From NCBI RefSeq assembly GCF_024171815.1, contig NZ_JAMTCJ010000004.1:806001-870000 (forward strand): a DNA stretch of 64,000 nucleotides, written 5' to 3'. The notes beneath the pieces were generated by a model. It saw only the letters and a program-made list of their open reading frames with translations, searched no databases and was not told where the DNA came from. Below, piece by piece: positions 18,285 through 30,740 of this stretch. This DNA is from Williamsia maris. Its GTDB lineage: Bacteria; Actinomycetota; Actinomycetes; Mycobacteriales; Mycobacteriaceae. The position numbers were made by a program, and so were the translations under genes. Each line of letters opens with the position of its first letter. The first letter of the stretch is position 1.

Positions 18285-21200
18285 AGTCCTCCTGGGGCGG
18301 ACCGGCCGGTCGCCCGGCCGCTCGCCGACGGGGGCGTCGTTTCGCCGCCACCACCGGTTCGTCGACCGCTGCCGCGGCACCCACGGTGGTGACCGGGGCG
18401 GTGTCGGCGGGAACGACGGCGGCGACGCTGAGTGACTCGACGGTGCCCGAGACGGGTTCGGCGGCCGCCACCGGTGCCGCGGCCGGCCGACGCGCCGCAC
18501 GACGACGCTTGCGCGGCGGTTCGGGCTCGTCGACTGCCGTCTCGACGGGCGGGGTCTCGACAGGCGGTGTCACGACGACAGGCTCGGCGACCGGCGCGGC
18601 CGGCTCGGCGACGACCTCGGCGGAAGCGTCCGGTGTGTCGACGACGGCGGCGACCGCCTCGGTGGCGACCTCCACCGGATCGCTGTCACGGTCGGGCGCG
18701 GTCGGGTCCCCCTCGGAACGAGGAGCGGTGTCGGTGCTCGCGGAATCCTCGGTGTTCTCTCCCGACGGCTCCTCGCCCTCGGGGTGCGAGGCCATCGCGC
18801 GGAACATGGGGTGTTCGGACGGGTTGTGCGCGGGTTTGGCCTCGGCCGGTGCGTCCGCCTTCTTCTTACCGCCCCGGCGGGAGCGCTTGGAACTCTCCTG
18901 GCGCGGTGCGTCGTCACCGCCGCCGGTCACCTCGACCGGGTTGGCGTGGACGATGATGCCGCGGCCGGAGCAGCAGGTGCAGGTCGACGAGAACGCCTCC
19001 AGCAGACCGGTTCCCAACCGCTTGCGCGTCATCTGGACCAGTCCGAGGGACGTCACCTCGGACACCTGGTGCCGGGTGCGGTCCCGCGAGAGGGCCTCGG
19101 TCAGACGCCGCAGCACGAGGTCGCGGTTGGATTCGAGCACCATGTCGATGAAGTCGACGATGATCATCCCGCCGATGTCCCGAAGGCGCATCTGCCGGAC
19201 GATCTCCTCGGCGGCCTCGAGGTTGTTGCGGGTGACCGTCTCCTCCAGGTTGCCGCCGGAGCCGGTGAACTTCCCGGTGTTGACGTCGACCACCGTCATC
19301 GCCTCGGTGTGCTCGATGATCAGTGTTCCGCCCGAGGGCAGCCACACCTTGCGCTCGAGGGCCTTGGCGAGCTGCTCGTCGATGCGGTGCACGACGAACG
19401 CGTCCGGCGAGTCCGCGTGCGACTTGGTGAACTTCACGAGACGGTCGGCGAGGTCGGGGGCGACCGATTCGACGTAGCCCTGCACGTGGTCCCAGGCGGA
19501 GTCGCCGTCGACGACGAGCTTCTTGAAATCCTCGTTGAACAGGTCGCGGACGACCTTCACGAGCAGGTCGGGCTCCTCGTAGAGCGCCTGCGGCGAGGCA
19601 CCCTTGGCCTTGCCTGCTCCCGCGGTCGCCTCTTCGATCTGGGCCCACTGGGCCTTGAGCCGATCGATGTCGGCGGACAGTTCCTCGGCGCTGACGCCCT
19701 CGGATGCCGTCCGGATGATCACGCCGGCCTCGGCCGGGACCAACTTCGACAGGATCTGCTTGAGCCGTTTGCGCTCGACGTCGGGCAGCTTGCGGCTGAT
19801 ACCGGTCGACGAACCGCCGGGTACGTACACGAGGTAGCGGCCGGCGAGGGAGATCTGGGTCGTCAGTCGCGCACCCTTGTGCCCGACGGGATCCTTGCTG
19901 ACCTGCACCACGACCGGGTCGCCGGGGCGCAGCGCCTGCTCGATCTTGCGGCTGCCGCCGTCGAGTCCGGCCGCGTCCCAGTTGACCTCACCGGCGTAGA
20001 GCACGCCGTTGCGTCCCCGACCGATGTCGACGAAGGCCGCCTCCATGCCCGGCAGGACGTTCTGCACGCGGCCGAGGAAGATGTTGCCGACCATCGACGA
20101 CGAGGTCGAGGTGGTGACGAAGTGTTCGACGAGCACGCCGTCCTCGAGGACAGCGACCTGCGTGTAGTCCTCGGTCGGTGCGGTCGTCTGGTCGGAGTCG
20201 TCGGACAGGCCGACGTTGGCCGAGCGCTCCCGGACCACCATCACCCGGTCGACGGCCTCGCGACGGGCCAGGAACTCGGACTCGGTGAGGATCGGCGGTC
20301 GACGCCGCCCGGCGTCGCGACCGTCACGACGACGCTGACGCTTCGCCTCGAGACGGGTGGATCCGGAGATGCCCTGCACCTCGTCGCGATCACGCGAGGA
20401 GGACGACGAGGACGACCGCGACTTGGCCCGCGGCTCGCGCTCGTGGACGACGGTGTTCGGCGGATCGTCGCTCGGCTGGTCGTCACCATCGGCGCCACCC
20501 TTGCGACGGCGACGACGGCGACGGCGACGGTTGTTCGCCGACGAGTCGTCGTCACCGGAATCGTCGGAGTCGTCATCGCGGGAGTCGGCGTCGTCGGACC
20601 CGGCGTCCTTCGTCGACGCGTCGTCCCCGTCGGACGATTTCCCGTCGGACTTGTCCCCGGCGGAGGTGTTCTGGCCGGACTTCTGATCGTCGGACTTCTC
20701 GCCTGCGTTGTCGTCGGCGTTGCCCGTGGTCGCGTCGGCGTTCTTCGCACCCGATCCGCGACGACCGCCACCGCGGCGACCCGAGCGGGGCTCGGTGGTG
20801 GTCGCGTCGGACTGCTGGGCGTCGTCGGACGCGGACTCGTCGGCGCCGGTGGCGGTGCTGTCGGCGCCGGAGTCGTCGGACGAGCCGGTGGAGTCCTCGT
20901 CCGACGAGTCGTCGACATCGGAGTTCTGCTCGCCGGCGATCTGGTCGCCACGGCCACGGCCGCGGCCGCGACGTCCACGGCGCCGACGGCGGGAGCCGGT
21001 ACCGGATCCGTCACCGTCGTTGTCGCCGCCGCTGTCGTTGTCGTTGTCGCCGCCACTGTCGTTCGAGTCGTCGACGGTCGGCGCCGGGGACTCGGATCGG
21101 GTCGCGGTGGCGCCCTCGCCGGACGGGGTGGCGTCGTCGGCGGTCGGGGCGGGCTTCTCGGCGCGCTGTGCGCGACGGCGGGTGCCGGGCTCCGGGGTCT

Positions 21201-21657
21201 GCGGCTGCAGGAACAGCGGCCCCTGTGAGGACTCGCCCGCGTCTGCCTTGGTGGTGGGTTCGACGGCCTCGACCGCGGAGAACAACGACGGCGTCGTCGA
21301 CTCGGACGACAGGTCGCGCTGTGCCGACTCGACGTGGGCCGATTCGACGGGAGCCGACGCGGCGGGTGTCTCGACCGGTGCGGGGGCATCCGGGGTGGTC
21401 GGCGTGGTCTCGCTGTCGGCGCCGGCCGGCTCGGCGATGCGGTCGCGGACCTGCACCGCGGCGCTGCGGTCGATGCTCGACTGGGGGCTGCGGGCCACGA
21501 TGCCGAGGTCGGCGAGGTGCACGAGCACCTCGCGGCTCGGGATGCCGAGTATCCGTGCGAGGGCGTGCACCCTCAGCTTGTGGGGGAACTCCTGCGCCGG
21601 GGAATCGGCGTTCGAGTCGGTGCTGTTCAAGTCTTCGGACGAGCCATTGTCGGCCAC
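18283..21657 (-). CDS. rne: Ribonuclease E/G
   Basis: This endoribonuclease is central to mRNA decay and rRNA/tRNA processing. GTG with GAGGAGAACAC before it is the start. At 1124 aa it is longer than the M. tuberculosis enzyme. Residues about 26–74 form an IF2_N-like domain (HKLRVHALARILGIPS). Residues 75–455 are a very acidic/Arg-rich disordered region including a poly-Arg run. The S1 domain is near 523–610 and the DNase I-like catalytic part near 640–890, with metal-binding Asp791 (DVNTGKF) and Asp835 (IIVDFID). The zinc-link CTCC is at 893–896. A proline/alanine-rich tail of ~200 residues may dock partner proteins. Confidence 0.96.
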   Translation of the reverse strand: MADNGSSEDLNSTDSNADSPAQEFPHKLRVHALARILGIPSREVLVHLADLGIVARSPQSSIDRSAAVQVRDRIAEPAGADSETTPTTPDAPAPVETPAASAPVESAHVESAQRDLSSESTTPSLFSAVEAVEPTTKADAGESSQGPLFLQPQTPEPGTRRRAQRAEKPAPTADDATPSGEGATATRSESPAPTVDDSNDSGGDNDNDSGGDNDGDGSGTGSRRRRRGRRGRGRGRGDQIAGEQNSDVDDSSDEDSTGSSDDSGADSTATGADESASDDAQQSDATTTEPRSGRRGGGRRGSGAKNADATTGNADDNAGEKSDDQKSGQNTSAGDKSDGKSSDGDDASTKDAGSDDADSRDDDSDDSGDDDSSANNRRRRRRRRRKGGADGDDQPSDDPPNTVVHEREPRAKSRSSSSSSSRDRDEVQGISGSTRLEAKRQRRRDGRDAGRRRPPILTESEFLARREAVDRVMVVRERSANVGLSDDSDQTTAPTEDYTQVAVLEDGVLVEHFVTTSTSSSMVGNIFLGRVQNVLPGMEAAFVDIGRGRNGVLYAGEVNWDAAGLDGGSRKIEQALRPGDPVVVQVSKDPVGHKGARLTTQISLAGRYLVYVPGGSSTGISRKLPDVERKRLKQILSKLVPAEAGVIIRTASEGVSAEELSADIDRLKAQWAQIEEATAGAGKAKGASPQALYEEPDLLVKVVRDLFNEDFKKLVVDGDSAWDHVQGYVESVAPDLADRLVKFTKSHADSPDAFVVHRIDEQLAKALERKVWLPSGGTLIIEHTEAMTVVDVNTGKFTGSGGNLEETVTRNNLEAAEEIVRQMRLRDIGGMIIVDFIDMVLESNRDLVLRRLTEALSRDRTRHQVSEVTSLGLVQMTRKRLGTGLLEAFSSTCTCCSGRGIIVHANPVEVTGGGDDAPRQESSKRSRRGGKKKADAPAEAKPAHNPSEHPMFRAMASHPEGEEPSGENTEDSASTDTAPRSEGDPTAPDRDSDPVEVATEAVAAVVDTPDASAEVVAEPAAPVAEPVVVTPPVETPPVETAVDEPEPPRKRRRAARRPAAAPVAAAEPVSGTVESLSVAAVVPADTAPVTTVGAAAAVDEPVVAAKRRPRRRAAGRPAGPPQED

Positions 21658-22023
21658 GTGTTCTCCTCGGCCCCCGGGCGCATCGTCTCGACGCGGCCTC
21701 ACGAGGGCTGTGCTGTGTGTCGGACCGCGAGCGGTCCGAGTTTGTATGGTCTCGCGTCGGCGAACAGCGGTTGTGCCGTGGTCGCGCAACGCATTGGGCT
21801 GATGGCATCACCGGAGTCCGAGCGGTCCACACCGCGCGTGCGTCGTTGTGATCGACACATCGCGTTGTTGTGATCAACGCCAAGCGGGGACCGAGGGAAA
21901 TCGGTGGGTCATCGGGTGTCATCACCGACGGCGTCGGCAACGACCCTTGCAGTATCCCACACGGGTGTCTCGAGACGGCGCACCACTGCGGTTCACCCGC
22001 GGTTCGGCTTCCGTCCACGAACT
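21658..22023 (-). promoter_or_regulatory. Non-coding region upstream of rne with a 12 bp direct repeat
   Basis: The 457 bp gap between ndk and rne has no credible gene. It holds two direct repeats, GTTGTGATCGAC (21845–21856) and GTTGTGATCAAC (21867–21878), differing at one base and spaced 22 bp (two helical turns). It probably contains the rne promoter and a long 5' leader; RNase E leaders are autoregulatory in other bacteria, but I see no specific structure that proves this here. Confidence 0.4.
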
Positions 22024-22059
22024 CGGCCCGCCCTGTGCGCGAGCGCACGGGACGGGCCG
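22024..22059 (-). terminator. Hairpin terminator after ndk
   Basis: A 17-position stem (CGGCCCGCCCTGTGCGC against GCGCACGGGACGGGCCG) has one mismatch and one wobble pair with a 2-base loop. It lies 55 bp after the ndk stop in the direction of transcription and is the strongest hairpin in the rne–ndk gap. Confidence 0.75.
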
Positions 22060-22114
22060 GAGGCGCGTACGACCCGGTCGTTCCCGGGTCGGGTGCACCG
22101 ATGGACGAGGTGGG

Positions 22115-22528
22115 TCAGGACAGGCCGGGGAACCAGAGTGCGATCTCGCGCTCGGCCGACTCGGGCGAGTCGGATCCGTGCACCAGGTTGTTCTGGGTGT
22201 TCAGCGCGAGGTCTCCCCGGATCGTGCCGGGGACGGCCTTCTCGACCGGGTCGGTACCGCCGGCGAGTTGCCGGAACGCGGCGATCGCGCGCGGGCCCTC
22301 GACGACCGCGGCCACCAGGGGCCCGGAGGTGATGAACTCCAACAGCGATCCGAAGAACGGCTTGTCCTCGTGTTCGGCGTAGTGGCCGCGCGCGACGTCG
22401 TCGCTCGCGGTCCGCAGTTCGAGGGCCACCAAGGACAGGCCCTTGCGTTCGATTCGGCTGATGATCTCGCCGACCACTGCCCGGGCTACGCCGTCGGGCT
22501 TGATCAGGATCAGGGTGCGTTCGGTCAC
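22115..22528 (-). CDS. ndk: Nucleoside diphosphate kinase
   Basis: Ndk equilibrates nucleoside di- and triphosphates through a phosphohistidine. The 137 aa protein begins [16 protein letters not shown] (GTG start) and has the family signature [16 protein letters not shown]. The usual catalytic histidine segment is present as NNLVHGSD. It sits in the conserved folC–DUF4233–ndk–rne order. Confidence 0.96.
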   Translation of the reverse strand: MTERTLILIKPDGVARAVVGEIISRIERKGLSLVALELRTASDDVARGHYAEHEDKPFFGSLLEFITSGPLVAAVVEGPRAIAAFRQLAGGTDPVEKAVPGTIRGDLALNTQNNLVHGSDSPESAEREIALWFPGLS

Positions 22529-22570
22529 GACGACAGCGTAGCCATGCCCCGTCGGCGAACCACGGACGGC

Positions 22571-22987
22571 TCAGTCGCAGTACTTGCCCTCGATGGCGAA
22601 GAAGCCGTAGTTGAACAGATTCCCCGAGGTCGCGCGGGGGTCGACGACGACCTGCACGCACCCTCCCGGGGACTTCAGCGCCTCGGCGACGGTCGCGTCG
22701 AAGCGAGCGGCCAACGCGAGGTTCGCGGCGCGGTACTGGTTCGGCACCGGGATCGACGCGACGAACTCGGCGAGGTCGATCCTCGAGGCGCGCACCGTCA
22801 GGTCATGCGTCGCGACGTACCCGAACTCCGACGGCGAGACCGGCACCGGCTCACCCGCGGGCAGCACCTCGACCGCACCGGTGTCGGGTTCGACCGCGGA
22901 CGCAGCGCCCACGCCCATCGTCGAAATGCCCGCCGCGAGAGCGCACGAGATCACGGCCACGGACGAACGGGTGCTGAGACGACGCAT
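22571..22987 (-). CDS. Small secreted protein of unknown function
   Basis: This 138 aa protein has a clear Sec signal peptide: basic MRRLSTR, a hydrophobic core over roughly 8–25, and an ASA cleavage site near residue 31. The mature part (about 107 aa) is acidic to neutral with two cysteines, one in GGCVQVVV and one in the C-terminal KYCD, that could form a disulfide. No lipobox is present. I do not recognise a characterised domain. It is inserted between DUF4233 and ndk, where mycobacteria have nothing, so it is lineage-specific. Gene reality is supported by signal peptide and codon pattern. Confidence 0.78.
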   Translation of the reverse strand: MRRLSTRSSVAVISCALAAGISTMGVGAASAVEPDTGAVEVLPAGEPVPVSPSEFGYVATHDLTVRASRIDLAEFVASIPVPNQYRAANLALAARFDATVAEALKSPGGCVQVVVDPRATSGNLFNYGFFAIEGKYCD

Positions 22988-23127
22988 GAGGTGATGGGCC
23001 TTTCGACGGAGGAGATCGCGGGCGGGCGCCCGCGGACGACCCTCGCATGGTGTCAGCCGGTCGCGCTCACGTCATCCCGAATTGCGGGCACGACGGTAAC
23101 GAATCGGACACGGACGTCGGCCGGGGG

Positions 23128-23598
23128 TCAGGACGGATCGGTCCCGGTGCCGGTGACCGGCTCCTGACCTGGCAACAGTCCCCGCTCGATCCGGAGGCGG
23201 ACGTCGCGCTTGATGTAGGCGATGTACAGCCAGACCAACCCGAACACGATGCCGACCGCGGCGATCGACCAGTGGAACACCACACCGATGATGAGCAGGA
23301 CCTGCAGCGCGAGATCGAACTGCAGAGCCCACGGACGTCCCTGCACGCCTGCGCCCAGGACCATCAGCAGCGCGAGCACGACCAGGTAGACACCCGACAC
23401 CCACGTCAGGCCACCACCGACCCGGGCCACGATGGGCAGGGCCAGCAGCACGACGATGAACTCGAGGATCAGCGTGCCGGCCATGATCCCGCGCAGACCC
23501 TTCCAGGGATCGTTCACCGGCGGCGTGAAACGACCTCCGCCCGCGTCTGCTCGGATGTCCTCCGGCCCACTCGTCTCGCTCCCGGCATCGGGCGTCAT
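23128..23598 (-). CDS. DUF4233 family membrane protein
   Basis: This 156 aa integral membrane protein has about four hydrophobic segments (from IMAGTLILEFIVVLLALPIV through GVVFHWSIAAVGIVFGLVW) and a DPWKGLRG motif before the first. It matches the actinobacterial DUF4233 family (Rv2446c position). Its ATG overlaps the folC stop by ATGA, so translation is coupled to folC. Function is unknown; conserved linkage with folC suggests, but does not prove, a folate or envelope connection. Confidence 0.9.
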   Translation of the reverse strand: MTPDAGSETSGPEDIRADAGGGRFTPPVNDPWKGLRGIMAGTLILEFIVVLLALPIVARVGGGLTWVSGVYLVVLALLMVLGAGVQGRPWALQFDLALQVLLIIGVVFHWSIAAVGIVFGLVWLYIAYIKRDVRLRIERGLLPGQEPVTGTGTDPS

Positions 23599-25022
23599 GA
23601 GGGGTCCTTTCCGAACAACGTGCGGGCCGCACCCGCGGTCACCACCGAGCCGGTGATCACCACGCCTGCGCCGGACATCTGATCCAGCTCGTCGCCGGTC
23701 TCCTCGGCTGCGGCCACCGCGGCCTCGACCGCCTCGGGCAGGAACGGTCGCACCTCGACGCGGTCCTCCCCGAAGATCGGCAGGGCCAGGTCGGCGAGGT
23801 CGGTCGTGTCCATCGCCCGCGGCGAGCCGTTGTTGGTGAGCACGACCGAGTCGACCACCGGTTCCAGGGCCGTCAGCAATCCGACCGCGTCCTTGTCCCG
23901 CATGACACCGACGACCGCGATGAGGCGGCGGAAGTCGAACTCCTCGACCAGGCTGCGGGCCAGTGCCGCCGCCCCGTGGGGGTTGTGGGCCGCGTCCAGG
24001 AACACCGACGGTGCGGTGCGGACACGCTCGAGCCGCCCGGGGGTCGTGACGGCGGCGAATCCGGCGCGGACCGCGTCGATGTCGAGCTGCCGGTCGGCTC
24101 CGGCGCCGAAGAAGGCCTCGACGGCCGCGAGCGCGAGCACCGCGTTGTTCGCCTGATGGCCTCCGTGCACCGGCAGGAAGATCTCGGAGTAGACCCCGCC
24201 GAGCCCCTGCAGTTCCAGCAGCTGTCCTCCGACTGCGGTGCGCCGCTCGAGCACCCGGAACTCCGAGTCCTGCCGCGCGACGAGCGTCTGGGCCTCGGCG
24301 ACACGGGCCATCAACACGCTCGCGGCCTCGGGGTCCTGGGCGGCCAGGACCGTGACGGGGTCGACGGGCACCACGTCGTCGGCGTCGGCGGACTTGATGA
24401 TGCCCGCCTTCTCCCCCGCGATGGCCGTGAGTGTGTCGCCGAGGTAGTCCGCGTGGTCCATGGCGATCGGCGTGATGACCGCGACCGACGGCTCGATGAC
24501 GTTGGTGGCGTCCCAGGTGCCGCCCAGTCCGGTCTCGACGACGGCGACATCGACCGGCGCCTCGGCGAACACCGCGTAGGCCATCGCGGTGAGCACCTCG
24601 AACTTGCTCATCCGCGGACCGCCCTGGGCGATCGACGAGTCGTCGACCATGGTGATGAACGGTTCGAGTTCGCGGTAGGTGTCGACGTAGAGCCGCGGCG
24701 AGATCGGCACACCGTCTACCGAGATGCGCTCGGTCGCGAGCTGCAGGTGCGGGCTGGTGATCCGACCGGTCCGACGGTGCAGCGCGGTGAGCAGCGAGTC
24801 GATCATCCGGGTCACCGACGTCTTGCCGTTGGTGCCGGCGATGTGGATCGACGCGTACCCCTTCTGCGGCGAGCCGAGGACATCCATCAGCGCGACCATC
24901 CGGGTCAGGGACGGCTCGATCTTCGTCTCCGGCCAGCGGTCGTCGAGCTCGGCCTCGACCTCGGCGAACTCGGCGAGGTCGTCGGCGGTCGGGATGCCGG
25001 TGGCGTTCTGCGGGGTGCTCAC
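23595..25022 (-). CDS. folC: Bifunctional folylpolyglutamate/dihydrofolate synthase
   Basis: FolC adds glutamate to dihydropteroate and polyglutamates to folates. The 475 aa Mur-ligase-type enzyme shows the ATP loop GTNGKTS (63–69), the RITSPHL folate-binding segment, VETGLGG and DAAHNPHG near residue 340. The GTG start overlaps the valS stop (GTGA). valS–folC–DUF4233 form a tightly coupled run. Confidence 0.96.
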   Translation of the reverse strand: MSTPQNATGIPTADDLAEFAEVEAELDDRWPETKIEPSLTRMVALMDVLGSPQKGYASIHIAGTNGKTSVTRMIDSLLTALHRRTGRITSPHLQLATERISVDGVPISPRLYVDTYRELEPFITMVDDSSIAQGGPRMSKFEVLTAMAYAVFAEAPVDVAVVETGLGGTWDATNVIEPSVAVITPIAMDHADYLGDTLTAIAGEKAGIIKSADADDVVPVDPVTVLAAQDPEAASVLMARVAEAQTLVARQDSEFRVLERRTAVGGQLLELQGLGGVYSEIFLPVHGGHQANNAVLALAAVEAFFGAGADRQLDIDAVRAGFAAVTTPGRLERVRTAPSVFLDAAHNPHGAAALARSLVEEFDFRRLIAVVGVMRDKDAVGLLTALEPVVDSVVLTNNGSPRAMDTTDLADLALPIFGEDRVEVRPFLPEAVEAAVAAAEETGDELDQMSGAGVVITGSVVTAGAARTLFGKDPS

Positions 25023-27682
25023 GCCCCACCCAGCTCGTCGAGCTTCGCGCGGATGCGCTCGACCTCCTCGGTGGCGATGCGCTGACGGTTCTTGATCTTC
25101 TCCACGACCGGCTCCGGCGCCTTGGCGAGGAACTGGCTGTTGCCGAGCTTGCCGGTCGTCTGCGCCAGCTCCTTCTCGGCCGCGGCGAGATCCTTGGCCA
25201 GACGGCGCTTCTCGGCATCGACGTCGATCGACTCGGAGGTGTCGAGCTCGACCCGGATGGTCGCCGAGCTCAACCGGACGTCGATGGTCGCGGTCGCCGA
25301 GAAATCGTCGCCGGCGGCCGACAGCTTGGCCAGGGAGTCGACATAGGGCCGCACCGACCCCAGGCCGGCGGCGTCGATCCCGTCGAGGCGGGTGGGCACC
25401 CGCTTGTTGTCGGCGATGCCCTGGTCGCCGCGGAACCGCCGGACCTCGGTGACGAGTCGCTGGGTGTCGGAGATGCGTTGGGCCGCCTGCGCATCGGCCG
25501 TGTCACCGATGGCGGTCGGCCACGACGCGGTGACCAGGGTCTCCTCCCCCGTCAGCGTGGTCCAGAGGACCTCGGTGACGAACGGCATGACCGGGTGCAA
25601 CATCCGCAGGATCGAGTCGAGGACGGTGCCGAGCACGATCGCCGTGGACTCTGCGCGGTCGGTGTCGACGACGCCGTCGGCGCCCGCGTAGACCTGCACC
25701 TTCGCCAATTCGACGTACCAGTCGCAGAATTCGTCCCGCGCGAAGTGGTAGAGCGCCTCACACGCCTTGGCGAACTCGTAGGACTCGAACCCGGCGTCGG
25801 CCTCGGCGAGCACCTCGTCGAGACGGCCGAGGATCCATCGGTCGGCGTCGGTCAGGTCGGAGCGGTCCGGCAACTCGCCGAGTCGCGCACCGTTCATCAG
25901 CGCGAACTTGGTGGCGTTGAACATCTTGGTGGCGAAGTTGCGCGACGCCTCGGCGTGGTCGTCACCGACGGACAGGTCGCCGCCGGGGGTCGCGCCGCGC
26001 GCGAGGGTGAATCGCAGGGCGTCGGCGCCGAACCGGTCGACCCAGTCCAGCGGGTCGATGCCGTTGCCCTTCGACTTCGACATCTTCTTGCCGTGCTCGT
26101 CACGAACCAGACCGTGCAGGAACAGATCCCGGAACGGGACCTTCGCGTCGTCGCCCATGGTGGCGCCGACGTAGGTGCCGAACATCATCATCCGGGCCAC
26201 CCAGAAGAACAGGATGTCGTAGCCGGTGACCAGGACGCTGGTCGGATAGAACTTGGCCAGATCGGCGGTCTCGTCCGGCCATCCCATCGTGGAGAACGGC
26301 CACAGACCCGACGAGAACCAGGTGTCGAGGACGTCGGGGTCCTGCTCGTACCCGGCCGGCGGCTCCTCCCCCGGTCCGACGCAGACGACGTCGCCGTCGG
26401 GGCCGTAGAAGATGGGGATGCGGTGCCCCCACCACAGCTGACGCGAGATGCACCAGTCGTGCATGTCGTCGACCCACCCGAACCAGCGCGGCTCCATCGA
26501 CGCCGGGTGGATCACGGTGTCGCCGTTGCGGACCGCGTCGCCGGCCGATTTCGCCAGCGTCTCGACGCGCACCCACCACTGCATGCTCAGCCGCGGCTCG
26601 ATCGCCTCGCCGCTGCGCTCGGAGTGCCCGACGCTGTGCAGGTACGGGCGCACCTCTTTCACGATGCGGCCCTGCTCGGCGAGCGCCTCCCGCACCGCGA
26701 CGCGGGCGGCGAACCGGTCGAGTCCGTCGAACTGCGTTCCGGTGTCGCAGATGTGGGCGGAGGCGTCCATGATCGTGGGCATCGCCAACCCGTGCCGCTG
26801 ACCGAGCGCGAAGTCGTTGGGGTCGTGTGCCGGGGTGATCTTGACCGCACCGGTCCCGAACTCGGGATCGACGTAGTCGTCGGCGACGACCGGGATCGAC
26901 CGCTCCAGGAACGGGTGCGGGAGCACGGTGCCCACCAGGTGGGCATAGCGCTCGTCGTCGGGGTGCACCGCGATCGCGGTGTCGCCCAACATCGTCTCCA
27001 GTCGCGTGGTGGCCACGACGACGTGCGGCTCGGCGTCGTCGGTCGACCCGTACCGGAAGCTGACGAGCTCACCCTCGACGTCGTCGTAGGACACCTCGAT
27101 GTCGCTGATCGCCGTCTGCAGGGTCGGCGACCAGTTGACGAGCCGCTCGGCGCGGTAGATCAGGCCGTCGTCGAACATCCGCTTGAACACGGTGTGCACG
27201 GCGCGGGACAGCCCCTCGTCCATGGTGAAACGTTCACGGGACCAGTCGACGCTGTCACCGAGTCGGCGCATCTGGCCGCCGATGTCGCCGCTGATCTCGG
27301 CCTTGGCCTCCCACACCTTGTCGATGAACGCCTCGCGGCCCAGGGAGTCGCGGGAGATGCCCTGCGCGGCGAGACGCTTCTCGACCATCGCCTGCATGGC
27401 GATGGCGGCGTGGTCCATACCGGGCAACCACAGCACCTCGTAGCCCTGCATCCGGCGGCGGCGGGAGAGCGTGTCCATCAGGACGTGTTCGAACGCGTGG
27501 CCCATGTGCAACGACCCGTTGACGTTGGGCGGCGGGATGACGATGGAGAACGGCGGCTTGTCGCTGCCCGCATCGGCGGTGAAGTACCCGCCGTCGATCC
27601 AGCGCTGATAGAGCGCGGACTCGTGGGCGGCGGGTTCCCAGGACTTGGGCAGCGAGACGGCAGGTGCTGGGAGTTCGGTCAC
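25019..27682 (-). CDS. valS: Valine–tRNA ligase
   Basis: This class I aminoacyl-tRNA synthetase charges tRNA-Val. The 887 aa protein has the HIGH-type motif HMGH (59–62), the KMSKS motif (533–537), a CP1 editing domain between them, the anticodon-binding domain, and a C-terminal coiled-coil arm (final ~60 residues rich in Lys/Glu). It starts with GTG without a clear ribosome site, 9 bp after the mobA stop, and overlaps folC at its end. Confidence 0.98.
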   Translation of the reverse strand: MTELPAPAVSLPKSWEPAAHESALYQRWIDGGYFTADAGSDKPPFSIVIPPPNVNGSLHMGHAFEHVLMDTLSRRRRMQGYEVLWLPGMDHAAIAMQAMVEKRLAAQGISRDSLGREAFIDKVWEAKAEISGDIGGQMRRLGDSVDWSRERFTMDEGLSRAVHTVFKRMFDDGLIYRAERLVNWSPTLQTAISDIEVSYDDVEGELVSFRYGSTDDAEPHVVVATTRLETMLGDTAIAVHPDDERYAHLVGTVLPHPFLERSIPVVADDYVDPEFGTGAVKITPAHDPNDFALGQRHGLAMPTIMDASAHICDTGTQFDGLDRFAARVAVREALAEQGRIVKEVRPYLHSVGHSERSGEAIEPRLSMQWWVRVETLAKSAGDAVRNGDTVIHPASMEPRWFGWVDDMHDWCISRQLWWGHRIPIFYGPDGDVVCVGPGEEPPAGYEQDPDVLDTWFSSGLWPFSTMGWPDETADLAKFYPTSVLVTGYDILFFWVARMMMFGTYVGATMGDDAKVPFRDLFLHGLVRDEHGKKMSKSKGNGIDPLDWVDRFGADALRFTLARGATPGGDLSVGDDHAEASRNFATKMFNATKFALMNGARLGELPDRSDLTDADRWILGRLDEVLAEADAGFESYEFAKACEALYHFARDEFCDWYVELAKVQVYAGADGVVDTDRAESTAIVLGTVLDSILRMLHPVMPFVTEVLWTTLTGEETLVTASWPTAIGDTADAQAAQRISDTQRLVTEVRRFRGDQGIADNKRVPTRLDGIDAAGLGSVRPYVDSLAKLSAAGDDFSATATIDVRLSSATIRVELDTSESIDVDAEKRRLAKDLAAAEKELAQTTGKLGNSQFLAKAPEPVVEKIKNRQRIATEEVERIRAKLDELGGA

Positions 27683-27691
27683 CGTTCGATT

Positions 27692-28345
27692 CTAGGGAAC
27701 GGTGATCGCCCCGGGTTGCCCGGGAACGCCCCCGGCGGCGATGCGGAGCCGATGGAGGTCCTCGGGGGCGTTGACGTTGATCAACCAGTCGGGATTGCTG
27801 ATCGACACGCGGTTGACCACGAGGGTGTCGATGGCCGCCAACATGCGTCGCTCACCGGTGGCCGCGAGGTCGCGGATCCGACCCGCGCAGGCGGTCCGAT
27901 AGATGGCCGCGAACGGGTGCGCCCGGGTCGCGTCGACCGCGATGGCCGCGTCGTCGTTCTCCCGGAGTCCGAGCAGGAGTTCGTCGATGAGGTCGGTGGA
28001 GATCAACGGCATGTCGGTGGCGCAGACGAAGGCGACCTCACGTCCGGCCGCGGCCGCGTCGGCCAGACCCGCTGCGAGCGCCCCGAGCGGGCCGGTGCCT
28101 GCCTTCTCGTCGGTGACCCAGTGGGCCTCGGGGCCACCACTGCCCTGCAGGGTGCGGTAGGCCGCCGACGACGCGGCCGCCACCACCGAGACGGGGTCGC
28201 AGCGCCGTCCCACCTCTCCGACGATGCGTGCCAGCATCGGCTGACCGTTCCAGTCCAGCCCCGCCTTGTCCGAGCCCATCCGTCTCGATGCACCGCCCGC
28301 CAGGACCACGCCCGCCAACGCCAAATCCGTCACCACATCGGTCAT
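27692..28345 (-). CDS. mobA: Molybdenum cofactor guanylyltransferase
   Basis: MobA links GMP to molybdopterin to make the bis-MGD cofactor used by DMSO-reductase-family enzymes. The 217 aa nucleotidyltransferase shows VLAGGASRRMGSDKAGL (GTP-binding) and the metal-binding CATDMPL. It is divergent from the fdhF-like gene, whose product needs MGD, with only 49 bp between the start codons. It ends 9 bp before valS, so it may share a transcript with valS. Confidence 0.94.
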   Translation of the reverse strand: MTDVVTDLALAGVVLAGGASRRMGSDKAGLDWNGQPMLARIVGEVGRRCDPVSVVAAASSAAYRTLQGSGGPEAHWVTDEKAGTGPLGALAAGLADAAAAGREVAFVCATDMPLISTDLIDELLLGLRENDDAAIAVDATRAHPFAAIYRTACAGRIRDLAATGERRMLAAIDTLVVNRVSISNPDWLINVNAPEDLHRLRIAAGGVPGQPGAITVP

Positions 28346-28394
28346 GGGGCCAGTATCGCGTGACGGACTGCTCCGGCGAGGCCACTATGGAGGA

Positions 28395-30739
<2,345 letters not shown>

Positions 30740-30740
<1 letters not shown>

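Noticed and set aside
20400-21100. Apparent tandem repeats of GTCGTCGGA/GACGGC-type triplets
   Set aside because: They encode the disordered Ser/Asp/Arg-rich region of RNase E and are imperfect; not a CRISPR or minisatellite.
18784-21228. 814-aa plus-strand open frame opposite rne
   Set aside because: Low-complexity Val/Gly/Arg shadow of the repetitive RNase E coding sequence.
25478-28363. 961-aa plus-strand open frame opposite valS and mobA
   Set aside because: No recognisable domain, crosses two real genes on the other strand, typical high-GC antisense frame.
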